Positions 9,388-18,642 of a stretch of DNA of 64,000 nucleotides are shown piece after piece (within the stretch, counting starts at the first letter, position 1; each line of letters opens with the position of its first letter). The DNA is from Solibacillus cecembensis (lineage in GTDB: Bacteria > Bacillota > Bacilli > Bacillales_A > Planococcaceae), in NCBI RefSeq assembly GCF_001439635.1, contig NZ_LMBZ01000001.1, positions 248,001-312,000 on the forward strand, given 5' to 3'. Both the position numbers and the translations under genes were made by a program. The notes beneath the pieces are model-generated. The model ran no database searches, was not told where the DNA came from, and saw only the letters and a program-made list of their open reading frames with translations.

Positions 9388-11694
9388 ATGAAAAAAATAG
9401 TATCACTCATGTTAATTACTGCAATATTAACAAGCATTCTAACGGGATGTACGGAAGAAAAAAATAGTATAGGAAGAGAAGTTAAGTCACAAATAAATAA
9501 TTTAGACTTTAATTTTAGTGTGGAGCCAGAGACACTAAAGTTTGAGGTGGAGTCCAATGGAGTTACTGAGAAGGTATCGGAACCATTGGAGAAAATGAAA
9601 GTTTCAAATTTAAAAGACAATGGAGATAACATTAGCTGGACTTATTTAGAACAGGAAATTGATGTTGACATCGTAAAAAAAGACAATTATGTAGATGTAA
9701 GCATAAAATCCAGCAAAGACGAAGACAACATGTTTGCATGGCCAAAAGTAAAAGGTGATGGATATATGCTCCCATTAAATCAAGGGAAGTATATTCCAAG
9801 CGATGATTCTACTTGGAAAGATTACTTAAGTGAAGAAAAAATGAAGGTAATTGAGGCTTTATCTATGCAGTTTTTTGCCGTTGATAAAAGGGAATATTCG
9901 CTAGTATATATAATTAAAAATCCTTATAATAGTGAAATTATTTATAATACAGAAAACGATATCGAGTTTACTTTTAATCATGAGTTTCCAGTGATTAATG
10001 AAGAAAAGGAATATGGTTTTAGAATTTATTTAACGGAAAAAAATCCAGTGCATGTGGCAAAGACCTATAAAAATTATTTGATTGAACAAGGGGACTTCAA
10101 AAGCTTGGCGGATAAGGCGAAAGAAAATAGTAATATTGAAAAGCTTTATGGAGCACCTCATGCTTATTTTTGGGATAGAACTGTTATATCAGAAGAAAAT
10201 ATAAAATGGGCAATACTGAGAGATGGTTTACCTGAAAACTTGAGATTATGGATTCAGAGATTATTAACTACTAAAGTTGAAGATGGGTCAGAATTTGCAT
10301 CGGCCTTTGATGATTTAAATAACTTAGACTATGTAGACAAATACACTAAAAATAGAATAATAAAAGGCTTAAGTGCAGTATTGCAACTAAAGGAATTCTA
10401 TAATCCAGAAGTATTTACCGAAACAGATAAAGAATCTATAAGGCTGTTAAACAAGGGAATAGAAAATTTAAACCCCGTTGAATTAATTGACCTAAATAAA
10501 AGATTATTTAAAAGCGAACTTGGCAATGTAGTTGATCCAATAGAGAAGTGGGCAGATGCCAATACCGTAGATGTGATAAAGGACATGAAAGATTCGGGGT
10601 TAGAAAATATGTGGATTGGTTTGGATGATTGGCAGGAAGGGTTCATTAAACCCGAGTTAGTAAAAAATGCAAATGACATCGGCTATCTATTTGGCACTTA
10701 TGACTCGTATCATTCAATCCATAAACCAGGTAAAGAGAAGTGGGAGACTGCTAAGTTTAAGGATGTTTCACTTTATGAGAACGCAACTGTAACGAATAAG
10801 GATGGAAACAAAATTGAAGGATTCCAGGGTGAAGGTAGAAAATTGAATCCGACGCTTGCAATGCCTAGTGTAGAAGAAAGAGTGACTTCAATTTTAAATA
10901 CGGGCGTAGCATTTAATTCATGGTTTTTAGACACAGATGGCACTGGGGAAATCTTTGATGACTATTCGCCAGAACATATTACTACTGAAAAGCAGGATAT
11001 CCAGGCTAGAATTGAGAGAATGGAGTATTTGCAAAAAGAATGGAATATGGTAGTTGGAACTGAGGGCGGAAATGATTTTGCTAACAAAACGATTGCCTTT
11101 GCACATGGCATAGAAACACCATCATTTTCTTGGATGGATAAGGATATGGGAAAAAACAAAGAAAGTGAGTATTATGTTGGAAGATACTATTCGAGTAATG
11201 GTGGGGTTCCCGAACTGTTTTCTAAACAAATACCTATCAAGGATAAATACAAGAAGTTATTCTTGGATTCAAACTACACGATCCCATTATATAAGTTGGT
11301 TTACAATGATTCAGTGATCACAACTCATTGGTGGGGATGGGGAACCTTAAAATTTAAAGATGAAATTTCAAATAGGATGTTGTATGAGATACTTTATAAT
11401 GTACCCCCTCTATATCATATAGATAAACACGAGTGGGAAAAACATAAAGAAACCATAGTAAGGCATTCAAAGGTATGGTCAAATTTTAGCAAAAAAGCAA
11501 TAACACAAGAAATGACAAATTTTAAAATGATATCAGATGATAGACTTGTTCAGATGACTGAATATGGTGAAGCATTAAGCGTAGTAGCAAATTTTTCAAA
11601 AGATGAATTTAACTATCAAGGCAAGATAATACCAGGGGAATCAGCATTAATTATTGATGGAAATGATAATACGATCTATTCACCGGAAAAGTAA
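9388..11694 (+). CDS. Lipoprotein glycoside hydrolase, GH101/GH129-related
   Basis: A 768-residue secreted lipoprotein: signal peptide with lipobox LTGC (Cys21), so it should be anchored to the outer face of the membrane. Residues 40-250 look like an all-beta substrate-embracing domain. The middle and C-terminal regions contain WIGLDDWQEGF, WFLDTDGTGEIFDDYSPEH and VVGTEGGNDF, an acidic-rich barrel pattern I associate with the GH101-related GH129 family (alpha-N-acetylgalactosaminidases). A small beta domain ends the chain. ATG at 9388 is preferred over TTG 9373 because GGAGG (9375-9379) lies 8 nt before it. The substrate is unverified; host mucin or a cell-wall glycan are both possible. Confidence 0.68.
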   Translation: MKKIVSLMLITAILTSILTGCTEEKNSIGREVKSQINNLDFNFSVEPETLKFEVESNGVTEKVSEPLEKMKVSNLKDNGDNISWTYLEQEIDVDIVKKDNYVDVSIKSSKDEDNMFAWPKVKGDGYMLPLNQGKYIPSDDSTWKDYLSEEKMKVIEALSMQFFAVDKREYSLVYIIKNPYNSEIIYNTENDIEFTFNHEFPVINEEKEYGFRIYLTEKNPVHVAKTYKNYLIEQGDFKSLADKAKENSNIEKLYGAPHAYFWDRTVISEENIKWAILRDGLPENLRLWIQRLLTTKVEDGSEFASAFDDLNNLDYVDKYTKNRIIKGLSAVLQLKEFYNPEVFTETDKESIRLLNKGIENLNPVELIDLNKRLFKSELGNVVDPIEKWADANTVDVIKDMKDSGLENMWIGLDDWQEGFIKPELVKNANDIGYLFGTYDSYHSIHKPGKEKWETAKFKDVSLYENATVTNKDGNKIEGFQGEGRKLNPTLAMPSVEERVTSILNTGVAFNSWFLDTDGTGEIFDDYSPEHITTEKQDIQARIERMEYLQKEWNMVVGTEGGNDFANKTIAFAHGIETPSFSWMDKDMGKNKESEYYVGRYYSSNGGVPELFSKQIPIKDKYKKLFLDSNYTIPLYKLVYNDSVITTHWWGWGTLKFKDEISNRMLYEILYNVPPLYHIDKHEWEKHKETIVRHSKVWSNFSKKAITQEMTNFKMISDDRLVQMTEYGEALSVVANFSKDEFNYQGKIIPGESALIIDGNDNTIYSPEK

Positions 11695-11778
11695 GCGTGA
11701 AATTCGCTATATTTTAATTGCTAAAATGCTTTATAAAAGAAAAAATTAGTGTGCTACAGTTAGCGTATAAATGATAGG

Positions 11779-11820
11779 AAAAAGGTGAAGTCTTCTTGTA
11801 AAGATTTCACCTTTTTCTCT
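11779..11820 (+). terminator. Terminator between the hydrolase and the response regulator
   Basis: AAAAAGGTGAAGTC pairs (one mismatch) with GATTTCACCTTTTT across a 10-nt loop, ending in TTTTTCTCT. It separates the hydrolase from the two-component operon, though read-through is possible. Confidence 0.82.
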
Positions 11821-11848
11821 AGGTTTCAGGATAAGGAGTTTTAATAAA

Positions 11849-12496
11849 ATGAATATACTAATTGCTGATGATGAAAAACATATGACGACGATATTAAAAA
11901 CCTATTTTGAAAAAGAAGGGTTTAATGTAAATGTTGCTTTAGATGGGGAAGAGGCACTTGAAATCTTTTATTCGAAAAAAATAGATCTTGCCGTTTTGGA
12001 CTGGATGATGCCCAAGCTAAGTGGTATTGACGTATGCCGCGAAATAAAAAAGGTAAGTCTTGCAAAAGTGGTTATGTTAACAGCAAAGACGTCTAATGAT
12101 GATGAATTTGTTGCATTAGATATTGGGGCAGATGAATATATACGGAAGCCATTTGATCCACGGATTTTAATTTTAAGAGTGAAAAAAATGCTAGGAACAG
12201 AAAAGTTAGTTGAAATAAGAAATTTAAAAATCAATTTGCAAAGTAAAAAAGTATATATAGATGGGGCAGAGTTAGTGCTCTCTAAAAAAGAATATGATTT
12301 ATTGAAGTTTTTATATGAAAACAAAGGGCAAGTCTTATCTAGAGATGCTTTGTTATCGATGATTTGGGGCTTGGACTATCTTGGTGAAGAACGAACAGTC
12401 GATACGCATATTAATAGATTACGCGACAAGATTGGGGCTGACCATATCATCACTCACAGAGGAATGGGGTATAGCTTTAATGATAAAGATGAATAA
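11849..12496 (+). CDS. OmpR/PhoB-family response regulator
   Basis: DNA-binding response regulator of 215 residues. Receiver domain: acidic pair D7-D8, phospho-acceptor D51 in AVLDWMMPK, switch Thr in VMLTAK and Lys in IRKPFDP. The C-terminal winged helix ends ERTVDTHINRLRDKIG...HRGMGYSF, typical of the OmpR class. ATG at 11849, GGATAAGGAG upstream. It overlaps the histidine kinase gene, so the pair form one operon. Target genes are unknown; the flanking hydrolase and phosphoesterase are candidates. Confidence 0.95.
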   Translation: MNILIADDEKHMTTILKTYFEKEGFNVNVALDGEEALEIFYSKKIDLAVLDWMMPKLSGIDVCREIKKVSLAKVVMLTAKTSNDDEFVALDIGADEYIRKPFDPRILILRVKKMLGTEKLVEIRNLKINLQSKKVYIDGAELVLSKKEYDLLKFLYENKGQVLSRDALLSMIWGLDYLGEERTVDTHINRLRDKIGADHIITHRGMGYSFNDKDE

Positions 12497-13874
12497 AATT
12501 AGTAAAAAATTATTAATGATGGTGAGTGTAATTATGCTCATCGTTTTTGGCGTTTCATTTTTATTTAATAATTTCTTTTCCTCCGATTATTATCTTTATA
12601 AAATGAAAAATAAAGTAAATACGATTTATGAAGAAATTGATAATTTAACGATTGAACAATTAAGAAAAGTAGAACAGGAAATCGAAAATGAGAACAATGT
12701 GACAATTGTTATGACTGAGAGTAGCGGTAATATTAATTCGATTAATGAAAAAATTCAATTTGAGCTATCTAAAGATAAAATTGTTTTAAATAAATTTTGG
12801 ATTACAGAGGAGTCACTAGAAAAGGTAAACGAAGGAACAACAGTAAGGCGCATATTCAATCAAGGGAAACTAAAGACAAGCTTGCTAACCGTGCTTTATG
12901 AGCGAGATAATCATTTAGTGTTATTAGGTACGGTGGTCGTTCATAACACAGATGTAATAGAAATAGTAAACCAGTTATATTTATTTTCTATTTTACTGGG
13001 AATTATCATCAGTTTATTATTAGTCGCTTATTTTTCTAGGAAAATGATTACGCCTTTAGAGAAACTAAAAAATGTGGCGAAAGATATCTCGCATTTAAAT
13101 TTCAAACGGGTGGAAATAACATCAGGCGATGAGATTGAAGAGTTATCACATAGTATCAATGAGATGAGCGACCGTTTGAAAAGCGCTCATTTAGAATTAG
13201 AAAAGAAAAATCAAAGCTTAAATACATTAATTTCTAGTATTTCGCATGAAGTAAAAACACCGTTGTCATTAATACAAGCGTATACAATCGGTATAAAAGA
13301 TGACCTTGATGATGGATCCTATACAGATATCATTTTAGAACAAGTGCATTACACATCAGAAATGGTTGATTATTTAATTAAATTATCTAAAGTACATGAA
13401 CTCGAAGTGAAGAAAGAGCCGTTTGAATTAAAAGATTTGCTTCTAAGAATCATTGTGCAATATAATATTTCATTAAAAAACAAAAATGTGCAAGTTGTTC
13501 AAAATTTAGATTCAGTACAAAATTCAATAATCAACGAAGATCGTAATCAAATTGCAATCATACTAAATAATTTAATAAGCAATGCGATTAAATACGGGGA
13601 AGAGCATTATTTTGAAATAAAGTTAACATGTGAAAATAACAACAAAATCAAGTTTTCGATACGAAATAAAACTACACGTTTGCAACAACAGCATCTCCCT
13701 TTTATTTGGGATGCGTTCTTTGTAGTGGAAGAATCGCGGAACAAAGAAATTTCGGGAACAGGGCTCGGTTTATCGATTGTTGCCAGCATTTTAGCTAAAA
13801 ATGAATTACAGTATGAAGTGACGTTAGCGGACTCGTACATTAATTTTAGTATTTGGTTTGATTTAGTGGAGTGA
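12480..13874 (+). CDS. Sensor histidine kinase
   Basis: Membrane sensor kinase partnering the preceding response regulator. From the ATG at 12480 (about 464 residues; ATG 12489 is also possible) there is a membrane helix at about residues 9-32, a small extracytoplasmic domain, a second helix near 165-185 and a HAMP linker. The HisKA box ISHEVKTPLSL follows, then an HATPase domain with N box NNLISNAIKYG and G box GTGLGLSI. A longer upstream frame overlaps the regulator gene by over 100 bases and lacks a ribosome site, so I reject it. The sensed signal cannot be deduced. Confidence 0.93.
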   Translation: MIKMNKISKKLLMMVSVIMLIVFGVSFLFNNFFSSDYYLYKMKNKVNTIYEEIDNLTIEQLRKVEQEIENENNVTIVMTESSGNINSINEKIQFELSKDKIVLNKFWITEESLEKVNEGTTVRRIFNQGKLKTSLLTVLYERDNHLVLLGTVVVHNTDVIEIVNQLYLFSILLGIIISLLLVAYFSRKMITPLEKLKNVAKDISHLNFKRVEITSGDEIEELSHSINEMSDRLKSAHLELEKKNQSLNTLISSISHEVKTPLSLIQAYTIGIKDDLDDGSYTDIILEQVHYTSEMVDYLIKLSKVHELEVKKEPFELKDLLLRIIVQYNISLKNKNVQVVQNLDSVQNSIINEDRNQIAIILNNLISNAIKYGEEHYFEIKLTCENNNKIKFSIRNKTTRLQQQHLPFIWDAFFVVEESRNKEISGTGLGLSIVASILAKNELQYEVTLADSYINFSIWFDLVE

Positions 13875-14020
13875 AAATTCATATAAGAATAAGCATGAAA
13901 AGGATGCTTGTTCTTTTTAGTGTTAGGAATTAAGTTTGGCTTCCATAAACTGTACACATTACTGTGACAAAGTTCCTTTATAATAACGTGTATATAGTTG
14001 AAAGGGGCATTTGAATACGA

Positions 14021-14851
14021 GTGAAGATTTTTAAAATGCTAGTTAAAATAGTTTTATTATTGATAATATTAATTGGTCTACTAATAGGTTACGCGTTTAA
14101 AGTTGAACCAAAAATGACTGTAGTTCATTCTTATGATTTGAATGAAGACAAAGGAGAATCGGTCAAAGTAGTCCAACTATCAGATATTCAAGTAAGTGAA
14201 ACGTATACGATAGAACAACTAAATAATTTAGTAGAAAAGGTGAATAAGTTATCGCCTGATATGATTGTTTTTACAGGGGATCTATTTGAAAACTTCTCTA
14301 TGTTTCAACCTTTGCAGGAAGTAACGGATAGTTTATCAAATTTAGAAGCAACGATTGGGAAATATGCAATATGGGGAAACCGTGATTATGGTGGTGGCGC
14401 TGCTAGAGTTTATGAACCCCTATTAAGGGATTCAGGCTTTACATTATTAAAAAATAGTGGTGTCAATGTACAGTTATCAAATGGCAAGAAGCTATTTATC
14501 GGAGGATTGGATGATGGATTACTTGGAAATCCGAATGTAGATCATATGTTAGCGTATATGGAGAACGATACTGATTATGAAATTGTAATCATGCATGAGC
14601 CTGATATGGCAGATCTTTTAAAAGATACTTCTATTGATTTGCTTTTAGCTGGACATAGTCATGGAGGACAAATTCAGATTCCATTTATTAAATCTATTTC
14701 TACCTCTTTGGCTGAAAAATATAGTGAAGGATTTTATGACATTAATAATAATGGGACGCAGCTTTACGTAAATACAGGAATTGGAACATCTAGAATAGCT
14801 GCTCGTTTCATGGTTCCACCTGAAATTTCTGTTTTTAATATTCATTTGTAA
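14021..14851 (+). CDS. Membrane-anchored metallophosphoesterase, YkuE/YaeI-like
   Basis: Calcineurin-type phosphoesterase with one N-terminal membrane helix (residues 8-26) and the catalytic domain outside. Metal motifs are QLSDIQ, GDLFEN, WGNRDYG and AGHSHGGQIQIP. The first motif is D-x-Q instead of the usual D-x-H, so one metal ligand differs. Relatives act on UDP-diacylglucosamine or remove phosphate from cell-surface lipids; the substrate here is unknown. GTG at 14021 follows AAAGGGG at some distance; an internal ATG at 14036 would also leave the helix intact. Confidence 0.85.
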   Translation: MKIFKMLVKIVLLLIILIGLLIGYAFKVEPKMTVVHSYDLNEDKGESVKVVQLSDIQVSETYTIEQLNNLVEKVNKLSPDMIVFTGDLFENFSMFQPLQEVTDSLSNLEATIGKYAIWGNRDYGGGAARVYEPLLRDSGFTLLKNSGVNVQLSNGKKLFIGGLDDGLLGNPNVDHMLAYMENDTDYEIVIMHEPDMADLLKDTSIDLLLAGHSHGGQIQIPFIKSISTSLAEKYSEGFYDINNNGTQLYVNTGIGTSRIAARFMVPPEISVFNIHL

Positions 14852-14875
14852 ATTAATAATTTCTAAAAAAGAAAC

Positions 14876-14908
14876 AAAAAACTGTCGAGATGTCGGTCAG
14901 TTTTTTTA
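14876..14908 (+). terminator. Terminator after the metallophosphoesterase
   Basis: AAAAAACTG (14876-14884) pairs with CAGTTTTTT across a 13-nt loop, continuing into a T-run. Confidence 0.7.
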
Positions 14909-15075
14909 TTTTTAAAATGGAGCCTATTTCGCTATGAGAAGAGGGAAATAGTACAGGCTTAAAAGGTGTTATTTAGTTTGGTGAATCAAACGAACATACA
15001 TTTCCAAAATGTTGCGTGTCATGGCATATTTTTGCTATGATATGACTTCATTGCAAGTGAAGGAGGATGAATCAA

Positions 15076-17316
15076 ATGGACCAACAATGGATTGAATTAA
15101 TTGGAGCACGTCAAAATAATTTGAAAAACATTTCATTAAGTATTCCAAAGCAAAAAATTACTGTTTTTACGGGTGTATCGGGTTCGGGGAAATCATCAAT
15201 CGTTTTTGATACGATTGCACAAGAAGCAGGTCGTCAGCTAAACGAAACTTTTAGTAACTTTGTACGCTTATACTTACCGCGCTATCAGCAACCACAAATC
15301 GATAGTATTCATCATTTATCACCTGCTGTCGTTGTCGGACAGGATCGCTTAGGAGGTAACGCGCGCTCAACAGTTGGGACGATTTCAGATATTTCCCCAC
15401 TTTTTAGAGTATTGTATTCGCGTTTTGCAACCCCGTCTTTAGGTTATGGAAATGCTTATTCTTTCAATGATCCACAAGGGATGTGCCCTGCGTGTGAGGG
15501 TATTGGAAGCATGATGACATTGAATCTTGATGCGGCCATCGATCGTGAAAAATCATTGCAACAAGGTGCCATTTTATTACCGGGGTATGGTGTAGATACG
15601 TATTACTGGAACCAATATGCACAAAGTGGCTTTTTCGATGTAGACAAGCCGTTAAAGGATTATAACGAGGAAGAATGGCATCAATTATTATATTCAGAGC
15701 CACAAAAAGTACAAGTTACCCACAGTTCAGGTAATTTTCAAGCGACTTATGAAGGGATTGTTGTTCGCTTCAGACGTTCGAAGTTACAAAAGCAGCAAGA
15801 GGCGTCAGAACGCGAGAAAAAACAGAATGCGCAATTTTTAATGACGGCAACATGTGAGGATTGTTCGGGGACGCGCTATCGCGAGGAAGTATTGCATTCA
15901 TTGGTTGGACAGTATTCGATTCATGACCTTAGCGCGATGCAGTTATCACAATTAATAGAAGCGTTAAAGACATTTACGCAACCGGAAATGCAGACGATTG
16001 TATCTCGCATTTCTGAACGTGTGCAAAGCTTAATTGATATCGGGCTTGGTTATATGACGTTGAATCGTGAAACGGCTACATTATCAGGCGGGGAATCACA
16101 GCGCGTCAAAATGGTGAAATATTTATCGAGCACATTGACAGGAATGCTCTATATTTTTGATGAGCCAAGTACTGGTTTGCATCCGCGAGATGTGTATCGT
16201 CTCAATGATTTACTGCGTCAAATTCGGGATAAAGGAAATACGGTTTTAGTTGTAGAGCATGATCCAGATGTGATCGCGATTGCGGATTATATTGTCGATG
16301 TAGGTCCTGGTGCGGGTGCACATGGGGGAACGATATTATTTAGCGGACCGTATGAAGAATTTGCGAAAAGCGATTCCATTACCGCACAAGCATTGCACAC
16401 ACAAGCCCCAATGAATACAAATCCACGCCCAGTGTCGACATTTATCGAAAGTAAGCGAAGTAGCTTATACAATTTGAAAAATGTATCGTTAAAAATACCT
16501 GAGCAAGTGTTAACGGTTGTAACAGGGGTTGCGGGCTCTGGAAAAAGTACGTTAGTCAATGAAGTATTCGCAAAGCAATACCAAGAGGCAATTGTTATCG
16601 ACCAACGTCCGATTCACACAAATGTTCGCTCAAATGCAGCCACTTATTTAGGAATGATGGATAAAATCCGCAAGCTTTTCGCAAAAGAAAATGACGTGGA
16701 TGCCGCTTTATTCAGTTATAACTCAAAAGGTGCTTGTGAAGAGTGTAAAGGAAACGGTGTTGTAACATTGAATTTATCCTTTATGGATGATGTAGAAACG
16801 GTTTGTACTACTTGCCAAGGTCGCCGTTATGCAGAAGAAGTACTCGCGCATACCTTTAATGGTAAAAATATCGTTGAAGTGCTTGAAATGGATGTAGAAC
16901 AGGCACTCGCTTTCTTTGACGCCAAGGATTTAGTGAAAAAACTAGAGATTTTACAGCTAGTCGGATTATCCTATATGTCTTTAGGTCAGCCTTTATCAAC
17001 GTTTTCAGGCGGGGAGTGTCAGCGTTTGAAGTTGGCGAAGGAAATGAAACCAGGAGGACAGCTGTACATTTTAGATGAGCCAACGACTGGATTGCATTTA
17101 CAAGATGTATCGAAAATAGTGCATATGCTTCAGCAATTAGTCGAGCAAGGAAATACAGTTGTCGTGATTGAGCACCATACCGATGTCATGCGTCAAGCGG
17201 ACTGGATCATTGATATTGGTCCAGAAGGCGGCAGTGCGGGTGGTCAAATCATCTTTGAAGGAACACCGGAGCAATTAAAAAATTGTAAACAATCGATTAC
17301 AGCGAATTACTTATAA
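15076..17316 (+). CDS. Short UvrA paralogue (UvrA2-like ABC ATPase)
   Basis: Two ABC ATPase modules fused as in UvrA, but only 746 residues against about 950 for the repair protein, consistent with UvrA2-type forms lacking the UvrB-binding insertion. Walker A motifs are GVSGSGKSS and GVAGSGKST, the signatures LSGGESQR and FSGGECQR, and Walker B IFDEPSTGLHP and ILDEPTTGLH. Zinc-ribbon cysteines occur as CPACEGIG/CEDCSG and CEECKGNG/CTTCQG. Relatives are tied to drug or DNA-damage tolerance. ATG 15076 is chosen because AGGAGG (15061-15066) touches the ATG at 15067 but is 9 nt from this one. Confidence 0.88.
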   Translation: MDQQWIELIGARQNNLKNISLSIPKQKITVFTGVSGSGKSSIVFDTIAQEAGRQLNETFSNFVRLYLPRYQQPQIDSIHHLSPAVVVGQDRLGGNARSTVGTISDISPLFRVLYSRFATPSLGYGNAYSFNDPQGMCPACEGIGSMMTLNLDAAIDREKSLQQGAILLPGYGVDTYYWNQYAQSGFFDVDKPLKDYNEEEWHQLLYSEPQKVQVTHSSGNFQATYEGIVVRFRRSKLQKQQEASEREKKQNAQFLMTATCEDCSGTRYREEVLHSLVGQYSIHDLSAMQLSQLIEALKTFTQPEMQTIVSRISERVQSLIDIGLGYMTLNRETATLSGGESQRVKMVKYLSSTLTGMLYIFDEPSTGLHPRDVYRLNDLLRQIRDKGNTVLVVEHDPDVIAIADYIVDVGPGAGAHGGTILFSGPYEEFAKSDSITAQALHTQAPMNTNPRPVSTFIESKRSSLYNLKNVSLKIPEQVLTVVTGVAGSGKSTLVNEVFAKQYQEAIVIDQRPIHTNVRSNAATYLGMMDKIRKLFAKENDVDAALFSYNSKGACEECKGNGVVTLNLSFMDDVETVCTTCQGRRYAEEVLAHTFNGKNIVEVLEMDVEQALAFFDAKDLVKKLEILQLVGLSYMSLGQPLSTFSGGECQRLKLAKEMKPGGQLYILDEPTTGLHLQDVSKIVHMLQQLVEQGNTVVVIEHHTDVMRQADWIIDIGPEGGSAGGQIIFEGTPEQLKNCKQSITANYL

Positions 17317-17322
17317 GACACA

Positions 17323-17367
17323 AAAAAGGACTTACCTCACGCAATTTTGCGGGAAGTAAGTCCTTTT
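17323..17367. terminator. Bidirectional terminator
   Basis: AAAGGACTTACCTC and GGGAAGTAAGTCCTTTT form a long stem around a hairpin loop with GCAATTTTGC. T-runs are present on both sides, serving the UvrA-like gene and the convergent SEC-C gene. Confidence 0.88.
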
Positions 17368-17375
17368 CATTGTGT

Positions 17376-18362
17376 TTAAGATGCTTTCACTTGGAAGGCA
17401 AGTAGGTCTTGATAATATTTATTTAGAGATGAAGCTGCAACGCCGAAGCTATCTGCAATTTCTTTCACTGTAAATTTCTTATCAATGTAATTTTGTTCTT
17501 GTGCAAAACGAATAGCTCCAGCAGCAATCGCACCTGCTTTACGAGCGGTTGGTTGTTGCTCTACTAAATAATCTTCCACAGTCACTAAAAGCTTATCATT
17601 TTCAATCGAATGTTCGACTAAGAATGCTTTCACTTGCTCTAATACATCTTGCTCGAATGGCGTAAATTCTTCACCCTCATAGCCATTTTCGACTAAACCT
17701 TCCCATAATAAAAGGTGATTTTTTTGAGTGAATTCTTCAATTGTTAAACCACTTGCTTTATACGAAGCTGTAAAGTCCTCAAATGAAATCGCATGTTCTT
17801 TATGGAAGAAAATTAACGTAGATGCTGCTAACACATGATTTTCTTGTTTTGAACCATCTGGTAATAAGAAGGCGAACACACGCATGCCAATTGGAATCGC
17901 TTTAGGGCTCTCGCGCTGAATTGAGTATGTTTGATTGTCTAACGCAGAAATCGCTGTAAAGTATTTGTCTTCAACAGCTTCAACTGTTCCGATAAAGAAA
18001 ATCGGAGTTGTCCAAGATTTTAGTAATTCAATTGTAGAGGGGCGAATTAATTTCTTTTCCATACGTTTTAAGAAGCCTGTCCAAATGTCAGGGCGTTTAT
18101 GGAAGAAATACTCATCTAACGCAACCGCTTCAACTAACTCACGGTGTAATTTCTTTTCTAATTTTGGAGCCCAAACCTTTACTAATTCCATAAATTCACG
18201 AATATCTTTTCGTTCAGGGTAATTCGTATAGAAGGTTTGTAAAACATTTTCAATTTCCTCATTAAAAACAGTTATTGCTGTCGTCGTTTGTTGTTTACCT
18301 TCACAACACTTTTTATATTTTTTACCGCTGCCGCATGGGCATGGATCATTACGTCCAACCAT
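17376..18362 (-). CDS. SEC-C zinc-motif protein of unknown function
   Basis: A 328-residue protein whose N-terminus, GRNDPCPCGSGKKYKKCC, is a complete SEC-C zinc-binding motif like that at the end of SecA. The rest is soluble and mixed alpha/beta. The C-terminal 60 residues (RKAGAIAAGAIRFA..., VKEIADSFGVAASSLNKYY) look like a helix-turn-helix-like helical bundle. It might bind nucleic acid or the translocon; neither is shown. ATG at 18362, GGAAG upstream. Confidence 0.75.
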   Translation of the reverse strand: MVGRNDPCPCGSGKKYKKCCEGKQQTTTAITVFNEEIENVLQTFYTNYPERKDIREFMELVKVWAPKLEKKLHRELVEAVALDEYFFHKRPDIWTGFLKRMEKKLIRPSTIELLKSWTTPIFFIGTVEAVEDKYFTAISALDNQTYSIQRESPKAIPIGMRVFAFLLPDGSKQENHVLAASTLIFFHKEHAISFEDFTASYKASGLTIEEFTQKNHLLLWEGLVENGYEGEEFTPFEQDVLEQVKAFLVEHSIENDKLLVTVEDYLVEQQPTARKAGAIAAGAIRFAQEQNYIDKKFTVKEIADSFGVAASSLNKYYQDLLAFQVKAS

Positions 18363-18584
18363 AGTTACACTTCCTTTTTTTGACTCATATTAATACCTTG
18401 TTTAAATTCAACAATACTCTTAATAATAACGTCAGAATGATATTATGGAAACTAATTATCTATTTCGAAAAATCTGATTTTCGATATATTGTATTATATG
18501 TTGAATATTTATGTAATAGACCTAAAATCTATAAAAAATTATATGTTTAATAGATTTGCTCTTTAAAGGAAGAAAGGGGCTAAA

Positions 18585-18624
18585 TAGAAAAAAATACCCC
18601 AAAATTCAAAAAAATTGGGGTATT
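18585..18624 (-). terminator. Terminator of the EamA transporter gene
   Basis: On the reverse strand AATACCCCAA and TTGGGGTATT form a perfect 10-bp stem followed by TTTTTTC, 18 bases after the transporter's stop. The 220 bases between this and the SEC-C gene hold no gene I can see. Confidence 0.88.
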
Positions 18625-18642
18625 CTAATAGATAGAAATTAT

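Noticed and set aside
12381-12479. N-terminal extension of the histidine kinase
   Set aside because: It would overlap the response regulator by over 100 bases; the ATG at 12480 places the first membrane helix correctly.
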